Source: Bartonella sp. ML69XJBT
Lineage (GTDB): Bacteria; Pseudomonadota; Alphaproteobacteria; Rhizobiales; Rhizobiaceae
Direction of reading: 5' to 3'
Assembly (NCBI RefSeq): GCF_028618515.1
Contig: NZ_JAQITB010000005.1
Coordinates: forward strand, 56,465-120,464
Length of the DNA: 64,000 nucleotides
Shown one piece after another: positions 54,384 through 62,153 of this stretch; positions within the stretch are counted from its first letter, which is position 1, and each line of letters starts with the position of its first letter. Made by a program: the position numbers and the translations under genes. Below the pieces are notes generated by a model. That model did not search any database and had not been told where the DNA came from. It saw only the letters and a list, made by a program, of their open reading frames with translations.

Positions 54384-54872
54384 ATGTTCGCAGTCATTAA
54401 AACCGGTGGTAAGCAATACCGCGTTATTGCTAACCAAGTGGTGAGAGTTGAAAAAATTATTGGCACTGCCGGTGACATCATTGAATTTAATGATGTATTG
54501 ATGGTAGGGCAAGAGGGTGATGCGGTTATTGGTGCTCCTGTTGTTGCGGATGCTTTAGTTACGGCTGAAATTGTAGAGCAAATACGTGGACGTAAGGTTA
54601 TTGCATTTAAGAAGCGTCGTCGTCAAAATTCGAAACGTACGCGTGGTCATCGCCAAGAGCTAACAACACTGCGTATTTTAGAAGTGTTAATGGGTGGTGC
54701 AAAACCTAAAAAAGCAGCAACAAAACCAATTAAAGAAAAAGAAGAAGCAACTGCATTAAAAGAGGAAACAAAAGCGGTTCCTTCTGTTAAAAAAACAGCT
54801 AAGAAAGCAGCTGAAAAAAAGACTATGCCGCCCAAAAAAGCGGCAGGAGCATCAAAGAATAAAGAAGATTAA
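54384..54872 (+). CDS. rplU: 50S ribosomal protein L21 with basic tail
   Basis: A large-subunit protein. Residues 1-102 form a normal L21 ([29 protein letters not shown] core), and the remaining 60 residues are a Lys/Ala-rich tail with repeated AKKAA-like stretches. Such tails are common in alphaproteobacterial L21. rpmA follows 12 bases after the stop and is co-transcribed. Confidence 0.96.
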   Translation: MFAVIKTGGKQYRVIANQVVRVEKIIGTAGDIIEFNDVLMVGQEGDAVIGAPVVADALVTAEIVEQIRGRKVIAFKKRRRQNSKRTRGHRQELTTLRILEVLMGGAKPKKAATKPIKEKEEATALKEETKAVPSVKKTAKKAAEKKTMPPKKAAGASKNKED

Positions 54873-54884
54873 AGGAGAACGTCC

Positions 54885-55154
54885 ATGGCACATAAAAAAG
54901 CTGGTGGTTCCTCGCGTAATGGTCGCGATTCAGAATCGAAACGTCTTGGCGTTAAAAAATTTGGTGGTGAAGCCGTTATCGCTGGAAATATTATTATTCG
55001 CCAGCGTGGTACACGCTGGCATCCTGGTAACAATGTTGGTATTGGAAAAGACCATACCCTTTTTGCACTGTCAAATGGCGTAGTTTCTTTTCAAAGAAAA
55101 GCCAATAATCGTTCCTATGTTTCGGTCATTCCTGTGGGAGAGGCATCAGAATAG
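54885..55154 (+). CDS. rpmA: 50S ribosomal protein L27
   Basis: The protein reaches the peptidyl-transferase centre with its N-terminus. The 89 residues begin [16 protein letters not shown] and contain [20 protein letters not shown], both typical. A GGAGAAC ribosome binding site precedes it, and a strong terminator follows at 55221. Confidence 0.97.
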   Translation: MAHKKAGGSSRNGRDSESKRLGVKKFGGEAVIAGNIIIRQRGTRWHPGNNVGIGKDHTLFALSNGVVSFQRKANNRSYVSVIPVGEASE

Positions 55155-55220
55155 ATTATAATATTTTCTATATAAGCCGAAATTTCATTAGAATTTAGTG
55201 GTAAGATCATGAATATTAAA

Positions 55221-55256
55221 AAGGGAAAGATAGGATACTATCTTTCCCTTTTTTTT
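55221..55256 (+). terminator. Rho-independent terminator after rplU-rpmA
   Basis: A perfect 13-bp stem (AAGGGAAAGATAG and CTATCTTTCCCTT) with a GATA loop, followed by TTTTTT. It is the strongest terminator in the window. Confidence 0.95.
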
Positions 55257-56535
55257 GTTGATGGTATAATAAACACAGAAGCATGTAGATAATTGAAATG
55301 GTAGAGTTTAGGCAACTATTTTTCTCAAATAATGAAAAAATGACGACTCTATTGAGTTTGTAATGAAGACGTTGATACGGTGATAGAACTTTCCGATAAA
55401 TTGGTGTATAATATGAGTGGGAAGATTTTTTCTTTTGACGTGCAAAAAATGCTCAATAATTTATATTTTCAGAGAATTTTAGAGAAATTTGATGGGAATA
55501 TTTGCTTGATCATTTGGGTAAGGGTGAACAAATTTGCAGAGGTTAAGGGTGTACATAAATATTCTTTAAACGGTTATAGATATTGATTGGGTTATCCGTT
55601 TAGGAGAGAAAAAATATTTAAAAGAGGTTATACAAAGTGTTGATCAAAACTATTTTGAAATGAAATGTTTTTAGGGAAGAACAATCTAGAAGAGAGGAAA
55701 TCACCTTTAAGGAGGCGTTGTTTGAGATGATCGAAATGACAGGTATGTAATCAGTGATATCGAAGTTTTTTTGATCTATCTATTATGGGATGGTATGAAC
55801 ATAAATTCTATCAGTATTTAAGAGAAGATTGATCTAAGCTAAAAGCGTTTTTCATTTTATAATTTTATTTTCTTTAGCAATCTCACATATTTTTAGGGAG
55901 AGATACTTAACTGGTGCGGAGACAGAGGGGCTATGTGGTTGCATTATTGATTTGAGAAAGGAAAACATATGATATCGTTAAAGTGATATGGTGAGGATTT
56001 TATGTTATGAGATATTTAGCGACGCCGGATTTTAAAGAGGAAAATGACGTGTAGGTATTTGTGTTCTGTAGTGGATCAGAGAGAAGCAAAGAGAGAAATA
56101 TGGCTTGCTGAGTTGAGAGGAGATCAGTTAAATTTGCAGATGATGGGGGAGTGGCTTTCTTAGTAATGGGGAATAATGACAAGTTATATAGAGTAACTTG
56201 GGAGAGTGGGAGCATTTTTAAAAATAGTTTTTTAGTAAGTTGGGTATGTAAAGAGCGGGGCATTTGTCTTTGTGAAGTACAGAAGGAAAATCATATTTGT
56301 CTATGATAGTTTTAGGGCAATTTTGGTGCCGTTGTTCTCTAATTATTGAATCAGTCATGTTGGGGCAGTTGGATACTTTACTTAAGTTATCTTCCGTATA
56401 ACAGAGGCAAATTGTAGTGTTATTGATCGTTTGTATTTTTGAAAACTGCGGCTTTGAAATGAAATTGATCAGGCAGATTCATACTTAAATGTGAGGCAGT
56501 TTAAATTTATTATGAGACGTGAGGAAGTAGAGGCA
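55257..56535. other. Long spacer after rpmA, probably decayed genes
   Basis: About 1.3 kb with no intact gene. On the plus strand, 56006-56306 reads as a broken frame: RYLATPDFKEENDV, stop, then a second stop, then VKFADDGGVAFLVMGN and WESGSIFKNSFLVSWVCKE. It may be a dead gene of about 100 codons, but I cannot name the family. In many Rhizobiales obgE and proline genes follow rpmA; none are here. Confidence 0.5.
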
Positions 56536-59043
56536 ATGGATACAGATTTTAATGAGGGTGAAATCTTGTCTATCAGATCTGTACAGCTTGCAGCTACTTT
56601 TGATCATAAGCATGATGTGATTCATGCTGCTGCTGAATTGCTTGTACAGGTTGGTGCCGTTAACAAATGTTATCTAGCAAGTATGCTCAAACGTGAAGCA
56701 ATAACGAATACTTGGTTTGGGAATGGTATAGCAATTCCCCACGGAATGTTTGAAAGTGGTGATTTGATTATCAGGGATGCTATTGCTGTTATACAGATTC
56801 CTGCTGGTGTTGAGTGGTGGGATGGAAATAAGGCGCGTTTGGTTATTGCCATTGCTGCTTGTGCGGATCGCTATAGAGAAATTTGCCAACAGTTAACACC
56901 TCTTTTATTTGATAAGGAACGGCTTGAAACACTTTTGACAACTGCTGACAAACAACAGATTGTCACAACTCTTTTTGGTAAGGACGTGAAAATAGGAAAG
57001 GCATCTATAGGTGATCTTTCAGTGTGTCTAGCATGGACTTTAGATTATCCAAGTGGCCTTCATGCACGCCCAGCTTCTCTTTGGGTTGATTTTGCGAAAA
57101 AAGTTCAAAACTCTATCAGAGTTCGCCACGGTCAATATGCCGTTGAAATGAAAAATTTGGTTGGTTTATTGCAATTAGGAGCAAAAAATGGTGATGTTCT
57201 CATTTTTTCAACGGATGCTGTAGAAGGTATACAACTTCTTAAGAATGCGATTTCTGTTGTGAAGAAAGTGAGTATAAGTGAAAAGTGTATGGTGAGAGAA
57301 ATGGAATCTCAAACAAAGACTTTTCATGGTTGGTATCCACGTTTCAGACAAAAAGAGATCTCTGGTGTTGGGGCAAGTTCAGGGTTAGCTTTTGGCAAGA
57401 TTTTTGTTTTAAAGAAAAACAATATTTCCATAATAGATCAGCCAATAGGTTTTGCAGTTGGTGCAGCGTGTCTTGAAAATGCTCTTACAAAAACAAAACA
57501 TAAAATGGCATCTGTTATTGCTGATATTACAGCGCGTATGGGTGCAGATTCGGCTGCGATTTTTTCTGCACAAATGGTTTTGCTTGAAGATGAAAATTTG
57601 ATAGCTCAAGCTTATCGTTTTATGGCAGAAGGTCATGGTGTCGCTTGGTCTTGGGATAGAGCTGTTCGGCAATTTGCAGATATGTTCTCTAAGATAGACA
57701 ATCCTATATTAGCAGGACGTGCTGTTAATTTAATTGATGTTGGTCGTCGTGTTTTAGGAGAAATCAATCCATCTTATAGATCATTTTTTTTAAATGATAT
57801 TCCACGTGGTGTTATTCTGGTTACGGATGATCTCTCTCCTTCTGATGTAGCGCAGCTTGATTGTACAAAAGTACAAGGGTTAGCAACGGCATGGGGAGGT
57901 CCACTTTCTCATACGTCTATTTTGGCACGTACTCTTGGTATTCCCATGGTTGTCGCTATGGGTGTAGATGTTTTATCAGTTGAGTGTGGTGTTCAAGCTA
58001 TTATTGATGGCGATAACGGGTTTGTTTATCTTGATCCTGCTGCTGAAGATGTTGAGGATGCTCAAAGGCAGATAAGTATTGCCACGCAAAAGCGTGACGG
58101 TGAGATAGGTGTGTGTAAATTACCAATACAAACGACAGATGGCCAAAGAATTCGTATCATGGCTAATGTCAACTACGCAAATCAGGTTCCTATTGCACTA
58201 GATTTGGGGGCAGAGGGTGTTGGGCTCATGCGTACAGAATTTTTGTTTTTAGATAGTCCACATATTCCAGATGAAGATGCACAATTTGATGTGTACCGTG
58301 CGATGATTGCAGCAGTAGGGGATAAGCCATTAATTGTTCGCGCACTTGATATTGGTGGGGATAAACAGGTTACACATTTACATTTGTCTAAAGAGGACAA
58401 CCCCTTTTTGGGTGTTAGGGGAACGCGGCTTTTGTTGCGACGACGTGATCTTTTGGTTCCTCAGTTACGTGCTCTCTATCGAGTTGCAAAAGAAGGTGGA
58501 GATCTATGGATTTTATTTCCAATGGTCATGTCTGTTTCAGAAATTTTGTCTATAAAAAAGATCACAGAAGAAATTCGCAACGATATTGATGCACCAAAAT
58601 TAAAGCTTGGTATTATGATTGAAGTTCCAGCAGCTGCCATTATGGCAGATGTTTTAAGTGCTTATGTTGATTTTTTTTCGATTGGAACCAATGACTTAAC
58701 ACAATATACAATGGCTGTTGATAGACAAAATCCTTATCTCGTTTCTGAAGCTGATAGTCTTGATCCAGCAGTTTTACGCATGATACATCAAACGGTTCAA
58801 GGCGCAGAAAAACACGGGTGTTGGGTTAGTGTTTGTGGCGGTATGGCTGGCGATCCTTTTGCAGCAATGATTTTGACTGGATTGGGAATTAATGAACTTT
58901 CTATGATATCCTGTGATATTGCTTCAGTCAAAGCGTGTTTGCAAGCTCATAGTTTTGAAGATATGAAAATTTTAGCAAAAAAAGCATTACAGTGTGAGAC
59001 TGCGCGAGCTGTACGCACCCTTAGCAATGATATAAAGCAATAA
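56536..59043 (+). CDS. Multiphosphoryl transfer protein (EIIA-HPr-EI fusion of the PTS)
   Basis: One polypeptide holds three phosphotransferase parts. From the ATG at 56536 (GAGGAAG eight bases before) it is 835 residues: an EIIA of the fructose/mannitol type (about 1-150, active His69 in AIPHG), an HPr domain (about 165-245, active His176 in GLHARPAS), then enzyme I (about 275-830; active His459 in GGPLSHTSIL; active Cys in SVCGGMAGDP). It moves phosphate from PEP to a sugar permease, as FruB-like proteins do in fructose systems. No EIIBC (fruA) or fruK gene is adjacent. Earlier in-frame starts at 56491 (GTG) and 56512 are possible. Confidence 0.93.
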   Translation: MDTDFNEGEILSIRSVQLAATFDHKHDVIHAAAELLVQVGAVNKCYLASMLKREAITNTWFGNGIAIPHGMFESGDLIIRDAIAVIQIPAGVEWWDGNKARLVIAIAACADRYREICQQLTPLLFDKERLETLLTTADKQQIVTTLFGKDVKIGKASIGDLSVCLAWTLDYPSGLHARPASLWVDFAKKVQNSIRVRHGQYAVEMKNLVGLLQLGAKNGDVLIFSTDAVEGIQLLKNAISVVKKVSISEKCMVREMESQTKTFHGWYPRFRQKEISGVGASSGLAFGKIFVLKKNNISIIDQPIGFAVGAACLENALTKTKHKMASVIADITARMGADSAAIFSAQMVLLEDENLIAQAYRFMAEGHGVAWSWDRAVRQFADMFSKIDNPILAGRAVNLIDVGRRVLGEINPSYRSFFLNDIPRGVILVTDDLSPSDVAQLDCTKVQGLATAWGGPLSHTSILARTLGIPMVVAMGVDVLSVECGVQAIIDGDNGFVYLDPAAEDVEDAQRQISIATQKRDGEIGVCKLPIQTTDGQRIRIMANVNYANQVPIALDLGAEGVGLMRTEFLFLDSPHIPDEDAQFDVYRAMIAAVGDKPLIVRALDIGGDKQVTHLHLSKEDNPFLGVRGTRLLLRRRDLLVPQLRALYRVAKEGGDLWILFPMVMSVSEILSIKKITEEIRNDIDAPKLKLGIMIEVPAAAIMADVLSAYVDFFSIGTNDLTQYTMAVDRQNPYLVSEADSLDPAVLRMIHQTVQGAEKHGCWVSVCGGMAGDPFAAMILTGLGINELSMISCDIASVKACLQAHSFEDMKILAKKALQCETARAVRTLSNDIKQ

Positions 59044-59501
59044 GAAACTTTAAGAGGAGGAGAGTGCGCCAAATTGCAATTTGAAAAAGCAAGCGCATTA
59101 TGAATTGTTTTTGTTAGAATGAATTTTATTATATCTATGAAGCATATTTAAATGTTGGAGAACCACAGATTAATACAGCCCTTTATTTAGCTGATTATGA
59201 GAGGCAATGAGTGATAACGAGTTTTGAGTAATGCTTTGTTAAAAAAACATTAGGCAGTGTAATCAATAATAGTGTTATTCATGAGTAAAAAGATAGTGCG
59301 TGAGCTAGAACTGACTGATTTATTAGTGATCATATTTAGCTGTCTATATCCACGGAAAAATTTTCTTCTTAAAAGGAGAGGATGTGCTTGTATTTCAATA
59401 AGTATCCCATCTTATTTTGGTAAATAAAGTTGTTTTTAAATTTTGAGTATATAGTTTAGGCTTGCACGTTATTTCTTTCTGGGTATAGTGTTCAAACCTC
59501 T
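59044..59501. other. Spacer before tRNA-Ser(GGA)
   Basis: About 460 bases, AT-rich, with no supported gene or clear terminator. Confidence 0.55.
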
Positions 59502-59591
59502 GGAGAGGTGGCCGAGTGGTTGAAGGCGCACGCCTGGAACGCGTGTATATGAGAAATCATATCGAGGGTTCGAATCCCTCTCTCTCCGCCA
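59502..59591 (+). tRNA. tRNA-Ser (GGA anticodon), likely prophage attachment site
   Basis: A 90-base class II tRNA with encoded CCA. The acceptor GGAGAGG pairs with TCTCTCC (last pair G-T). The anticodon stem CACGC/GCGTG encloses CTGGAAC, giving anticodon GGA for serine. The next gene on the right is a phage gene, so the 3' end of this tRNA may be the att site; the far copy of att is outside the window. Confidence 0.96.
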
Positions 59592-59841
59592 TCCAATTTT
59601 CTTCTATGTATAACATATTGATTCTTTGTAATCTTTTTAAAGGTTCGGGAGCGTTAACAAAAGTTCGGGAATAGGATTTTCCAACATACCGTTACAAAGC
59701 TCATCTTTTTCCTCCAACATTTTCTAATAATTCTTTGAAATCCACTATTTTAAATGTGTAAAGCTATTATTGATAGCCTCCATGAGACGTGCAAAATTAA
59801 GAAACCATTTTCTAAAGAATTTCGCGCGTCTCAGAGTATGT
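59592..59841. other. Edge of the prophage, no supported gene
   Basis: About 250 bases between tRNA-Ser(GGA) and the first phage gene. A short direct repeat, GGTTCGGGA and AGTTCGGGA, is at about 59643-59672. No integrase lies between the tRNA and the lysis genes, so the integrase is either at the other end of the prophage or lost. Confidence 0.55.
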
Positions 59842-60054
59842 TTAGAGTCGGATATTTGGTTTTTGTGTAAAAATACTCTCTATGGCATCTAGGATACGTG
59901 AAAAATCAAGCGCTAATAAGAGTATAATAAGTACAATCCATTTCGTATAACGCGACATCACTTTTACACTTTTGTAGGTCATGATGATTTCTTGAAGGAT
60001 TTCTTTTTCCGCTTCTGTAAGCTCTATATCGTCTCTTGTTTTTCTTCTAGCCAT
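59842..60054 (-). CDS. Small phage membrane protein, holin candidate
   Basis: A 70-residue protein from the ATG complementary to 60052-60054 (MARRKTRDD). It has a charged, helical N-terminal half (LTEAEKEILQEIIMTY) and one membrane helix, WIVLIILLLALDFSRIL. It is the last gene of the lysis group. Size and topology would suit a holin or pinholin, but there is no family match I can name, so this is inference. Confidence 0.6.
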   Translation of the reverse strand: MARRKTRDDIELTEAEKEILQEIIMTYKSVKVMSRYTKWIVLIILLLALDFSRILDAIESIFTQKPNIRL

Positions 60055-60250
60055 GTTCCCATCCACACAAACGTTCACCTAGGGTGTTATGTTTTAAGAT
60101 ATCTCTTGCTAAGTTTGAACTGATAACGTTAACATCTTGCCTCTCTAAATAAATAGGCAACCAACCAACACAAGAGACATACTTATTTGTCGCGCAACCA
60201 GCGAGAGAGAGCAGTGCGCACATCAGCATCGCTTTTCTGATTAACTTCAT
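60047..60250 (-). CDS. Small phage lipoprotein, o-spanin (Rz1-like) candidate
   Basis: A 67-residue protein with a lipoprotein signal MKLIRKAMLMCALLSLAGC, so Cys19 would be lipidated; the mature part is 49 residues. Its start lies inside the preceding gene in another frame, the arrangement of Rz/Rz1 spanin pairs. The usual proline richness of Rz1 is weak here, so confidence is moderate. Confidence 0.6.
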   Translation of the reverse strand: MKLIRKAMLMCALLSLAGCATNKYVSCVGWLPIYLERQDVNVISSNLARDILKHNTLGERLCGWEHG

Positions 60251-60410
60251 TTTCCACCTCCAGCCGTGTTGTTGCTGCCTTTAAAGTTTTTTCTGTTTGC
60301 TTTTGCTGTTCACTCTTTTTGCCAAGGGTAAAAGCTTTGGCCAAAGCCATAAAAAAAGCGGCTAGTGCCGCACCTGTGAGCAAGAGATTTTTTTTCATCC
60401 AGAACATCAT
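60183..60410 (-). CDS. Small phage membrane protein, i-spanin (Rz-like) candidate
   Basis: A 75-residue protein with an N-terminal membrane helix (LLLTGAALAAFFMALAKAF) and a charged heptad-like coil (EQQKQTEKTLKAATTRLEVENEV), the layout of an inner membrane spanin. Its start overlaps the endolysin stop (ATGA), and the lipoprotein gene begins within it. It is shorter than lambda Rz. Confidence 0.62.
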   Translation of the reverse strand: MMFWMKKNLLLTGAALAAFFMALAKAFTLGKKSEQQKQTEKTLKAATTRLEVENEVNQKSDADVRTALSRWLRDK

Positions 60411-61069
60411 AGGCGGTGCTCTTGAAAACGTTTAGCAACAAAGAAAATACCAGCACATGCCGCTAAGATCATAATGGTTGCCAAAGCCCATTGCACTGGT
60501 CCATTGCCTGCTAGTAAGCCGCCAAGACCTGAGAAAGAACCAATAATTGGTGCAATGGCTTCGGCTTTGAAAAGCCCTGTTGGTGCTTGTGTTTCTACGG
60601 TTTGATAGTTGGAGGAAACAAATGCCCCTTTTGCCCATAAGCCTGCTTCTGCGACACGTCGGTGGACAAGACCTTGCAAGCGCTTACCACCGGCTTTGGT
60701 CCATTTCTGTAATTCGGTTGGGATTGCTTCATATTCACCGTTATTGAGTTTTTTTAATAGGGTCGAATTGCAAAAGGCTCCTGTTCCTACATTATAGCAA
60801 AAGGAGACCAAGGCTGCGAATTGTTCATCGGTTAAGGAAACTTGAACCGCTTGTTCAACGGTATTTTCAAATTGTCTTAAGTCTTTACAAAGAAGTTCTT
60901 CGGCTTGTTTTTCAGTAATTGTCATGCCTTTGTGGACAAAAGGTTTACCAGCACTGTTGGTATGTCCATAACCGATGGTCCATACCCCGATGGCGTCTTT
61001 ATAAGCATTGAGGCGCAAGCCTTCCCATTGTTGTATGAGAGCAAGCCCTTCTTGTGATATTTTCCGCAT
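60407..61069 (-). CDS. Phage endolysin (GH24 lysozyme) with C-terminal membrane segment
   Basis: A T4-type muramidase that cuts peptidoglycan at host lysis. From the ATG complementary to 61067-61069 (GGAG six bases before it) it is 220 residues. The catalytic triad is spaced as in T4 lysozyme: Glu16, Asp25, Thr31, in the context QQWEGLRLNAYKD and GVWTIGYGH. Residues 1-145 are the enzyme. A long C-terminal extension ends in a hydrophobic helix (VQWALATIMILAACAGIFFV), so the enzyme may be tethered to the membrane. There is no export signal, so a holin or other route is needed. Confidence 0.94.
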   Translation of the reverse strand: MRKISQEGLALIQQWEGLRLNAYKDAIGVWTIGYGHTNSAGKPFVHKGMTITEKQAEELLCKDLRQFENTVEQAVQVSLTDEQFAALVSFCYNVGTGAFCNSTLLKKLNNGEYEAIPTELQKWTKAGGKRLQGLVHRRVAEAGLWAKGAFVSSNYQTVETQAPTGLFKAEAIAPIIGSFSGLGGLLAGNGPVQWALATIMILAACAGIFFVAKRFQEHRL

Positions 61070-61080
61070 AAAGTTCTCCA

Positions 61081-61108
61081 TAAAAAAAGCCCCACACAAG
61101 GTGAGGCT
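61081..61108 (-). terminator. Terminator-like hairpin just upstream of the endolysin start
   Basis: Read on the minus strand: AGCCTCAC, a CTTGT loop, GTGGGGCT and seven T. The 8-bp stem has one mismatch. It ends 12 bases before the endolysin ATG. It may stop a short transcript that must be read through, or be the end of a lost upstream gene. Confidence 0.75.
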
Positions 61109-61141
61109 GAGTGAAAATCTAAAAATAAATTTTTTTCCATC

Positions 61142-61173
61142 TTGACAAATGTTCGTTTATAAACGAATATAGA
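61142..61173 (+). promoter_or_regulatory. Promoter and palindromic operator of the toxin-antitoxin operon
   Basis: TTGACA at 61142-61147 is followed by a perfect 16-bp palindrome, TTCGTTTATAAACGAA (61152-61167), lying in the spacer, and a -10 of GAATAT or TATAGA at 61165-61173. The toxin ATG is at 61176. This is the expected layout for autorepression by the antitoxin. The predicted start of transcription is at or next to the ATG, so the mRNA may have no leader. Confidence 0.7.
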
Positions 61174-61175
61174 TT

Positions 61176-61499
61176 ATGTTTGAAATACGTCACTACCTTA
61201 CCTCTGATGGCAAAGACTTGATAACTGATTGGCTGCGAAAGCTGCGTGATGTGCAGGCTAAAGTTGCAATTATTCGCCGTCTTAATCGTTTAGAGCAAGG
61301 AAACTTTGGCGATTTCAAACCGCTTCGTGATGGTGTCTATGAATTGCGTATGAATATTGGTCCTGGTTACCGCGTTTATTATGCCCAGTCTGGCAAGACC
61401 GTATTATTGCTCTTATGCGGTGGTACTAAAAAAACACAAGACACCGATATCACTCGTGCATGTGCTTGTTGGTACGATTGGCAAAACCGTGAAGATTAA
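61176..61499 (+). CDS. RelE/ParE-type toxin (Gp49-like, HigB family)
   Basis: A 107-residue basic protein of the phage-derived addiction killer family (TIGR02683). The fold markers are DWLRKLRDVQAKVAIIRRL in the helical hairpin and LRMNIGPGYRVYYAQSGKTV in the sheet. Toxins of this family cut mRNA at the ribosome. The antitoxin gene follows 12 bases after the stop, toxin first, as is typical for HigBA. The start is supported by an upstream operator and not by a ribosome binding site. Confidence 0.9.
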   Translation: MFEIRHYLTSDGKDLITDWLRKLRDVQAKVAIIRRLNRLEQGNFGDFKPLRDGVYELRMNIGPGYRVYYAQSGKTVLLLLCGGTKKTQDTDITRACACWYDWQNRED

Positions 61500-61511
61500 A
61501 GGAGTGCAAAG

Positions 61512-61823
61512 ATGAAAGACCGTAGCCATGATGATGCAATGGCAGAAATATTCCATGATGACCCTGAAGTAGCAGCAGCGACCCTTGATGCAATCCTAGC
61601 AGATGGTGACCAGGGGGAATTGCTTGTAACACTTCGTCAAATGGCAAAAGCCTATGGTGGTGTTCAAGCTGTCGCTAAAGCAGCCAACCTAAATCCAACA
61701 CAACTTTACCGGACACTTTCAGAAAAAGGTAATCCAGAGTTCCGTAGCTTGAATGCTGTACTGCGTACTATGGGATTTCGCTTGGCTGTACAGCCTCTTG
61801 AACGACCGGTTTCACACCTTTAA
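61512..61823 (+). CDS. HigA-family antitoxin (helix-turn-helix)
   Basis: A 103-residue DNA-binding antitoxin of the TIGR02684 family. The helix-turn-helix is in AVAKAANLNPTQLYRTLSEKG. Its likely tasks are to neutralise the toxin and to bind the palindrome at 61152-61167. GGAG lies nine bases before the ATG. Confidence 0.9.
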   Translation: MKDRSHDDAMAEIFHDDPEVAAATLDAILADGDQGELLVTLRQMAKAYGGVQAVAKAANLNPTQLYRTLSEKGNPEFRSLNAVLRTMGFRLAVQPLERPVSHL

Positions 61824-61836
61824 TCTGAGTTTGCTA

Positions 61837-61861
61837 CTTCCCCACCTTAAAGATGGGGAAG
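61837..61861. repeat. Inverted repeat between antitoxin and the small phage gene
   Basis: CTTCCCCA and TGGGGAAG form an 8-bp stem with an inner CTT/AAG. It sits 14 bases after the antitoxin stop and between convergent genes. No T run follows on either side, so it may be a weak terminator or an mRNA end-protecting hairpin. Confidence 0.6.
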
Positions 61862-61874
61862 GGCATATTTTACT

Positions 61875-62153
61875 TTAAGCAACCTTTTTAATGGGGTTAT
61901 CTAAATCTGGCTCGTAAGCGCGCAATAAAGAATCCATGCTATGCGGTAGTTCTGAAGAACCAAAATCTGTAAGGATTGCCAAAATCTTTGTAATATTAGG
62001 CACGTCATTTTGAAGCTTTAAAATCAAAGCTTTTTCTATGACACTCATAGTATCAACCAGAGCAGTACAATCTTTGTCACTCATATTTTCATGTCTAGAA
62101 AATTGAGATAATGCCATCCACAAATCGCATAAAAAATCAATACTGGTATTCAT
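61875..62153 (-). CDS. Small phage protein coupled to the antirepressor, unknown
   Basis: A 92-residue cytoplasmic protein starting at the ATG complementary to 62151-62153 (MNTSIDFL), with a near-perfect GGAGGTG ribosome binding site. It overlaps the ant stop by four bases (ATGA), so translation is coupled to it. I do not recognise the family. It is helical and mildly acidic and ends PDLDNPIKKVA. An upstream in-frame extension to 62267 lies inside ant and is not needed. Confidence 0.7.
   Translation of the reverse strand: MNTSIDFLCDLWMALSQFSRHENMSDKDCTALVDTMSVIEKALILKLQNDVPNITKILAILTDFGSSELPHSMDSLLRAYEPDLDNPIKKVA

Noticed and set aside
60922..61140. Open frame of 72 codons beginning MEKNLFLDF on the minus strand
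   Set aside because: It reads through the terminator hairpin (61081-61108) and then out of frame through the endolysin start; the endolysin frame has the homology.
61837..61861. Hairpin resembling an IS200/IS605 end
   Set aside because: No transposase, no second end and no target pattern nearby; an inverted repeat between convergent genes explains it.
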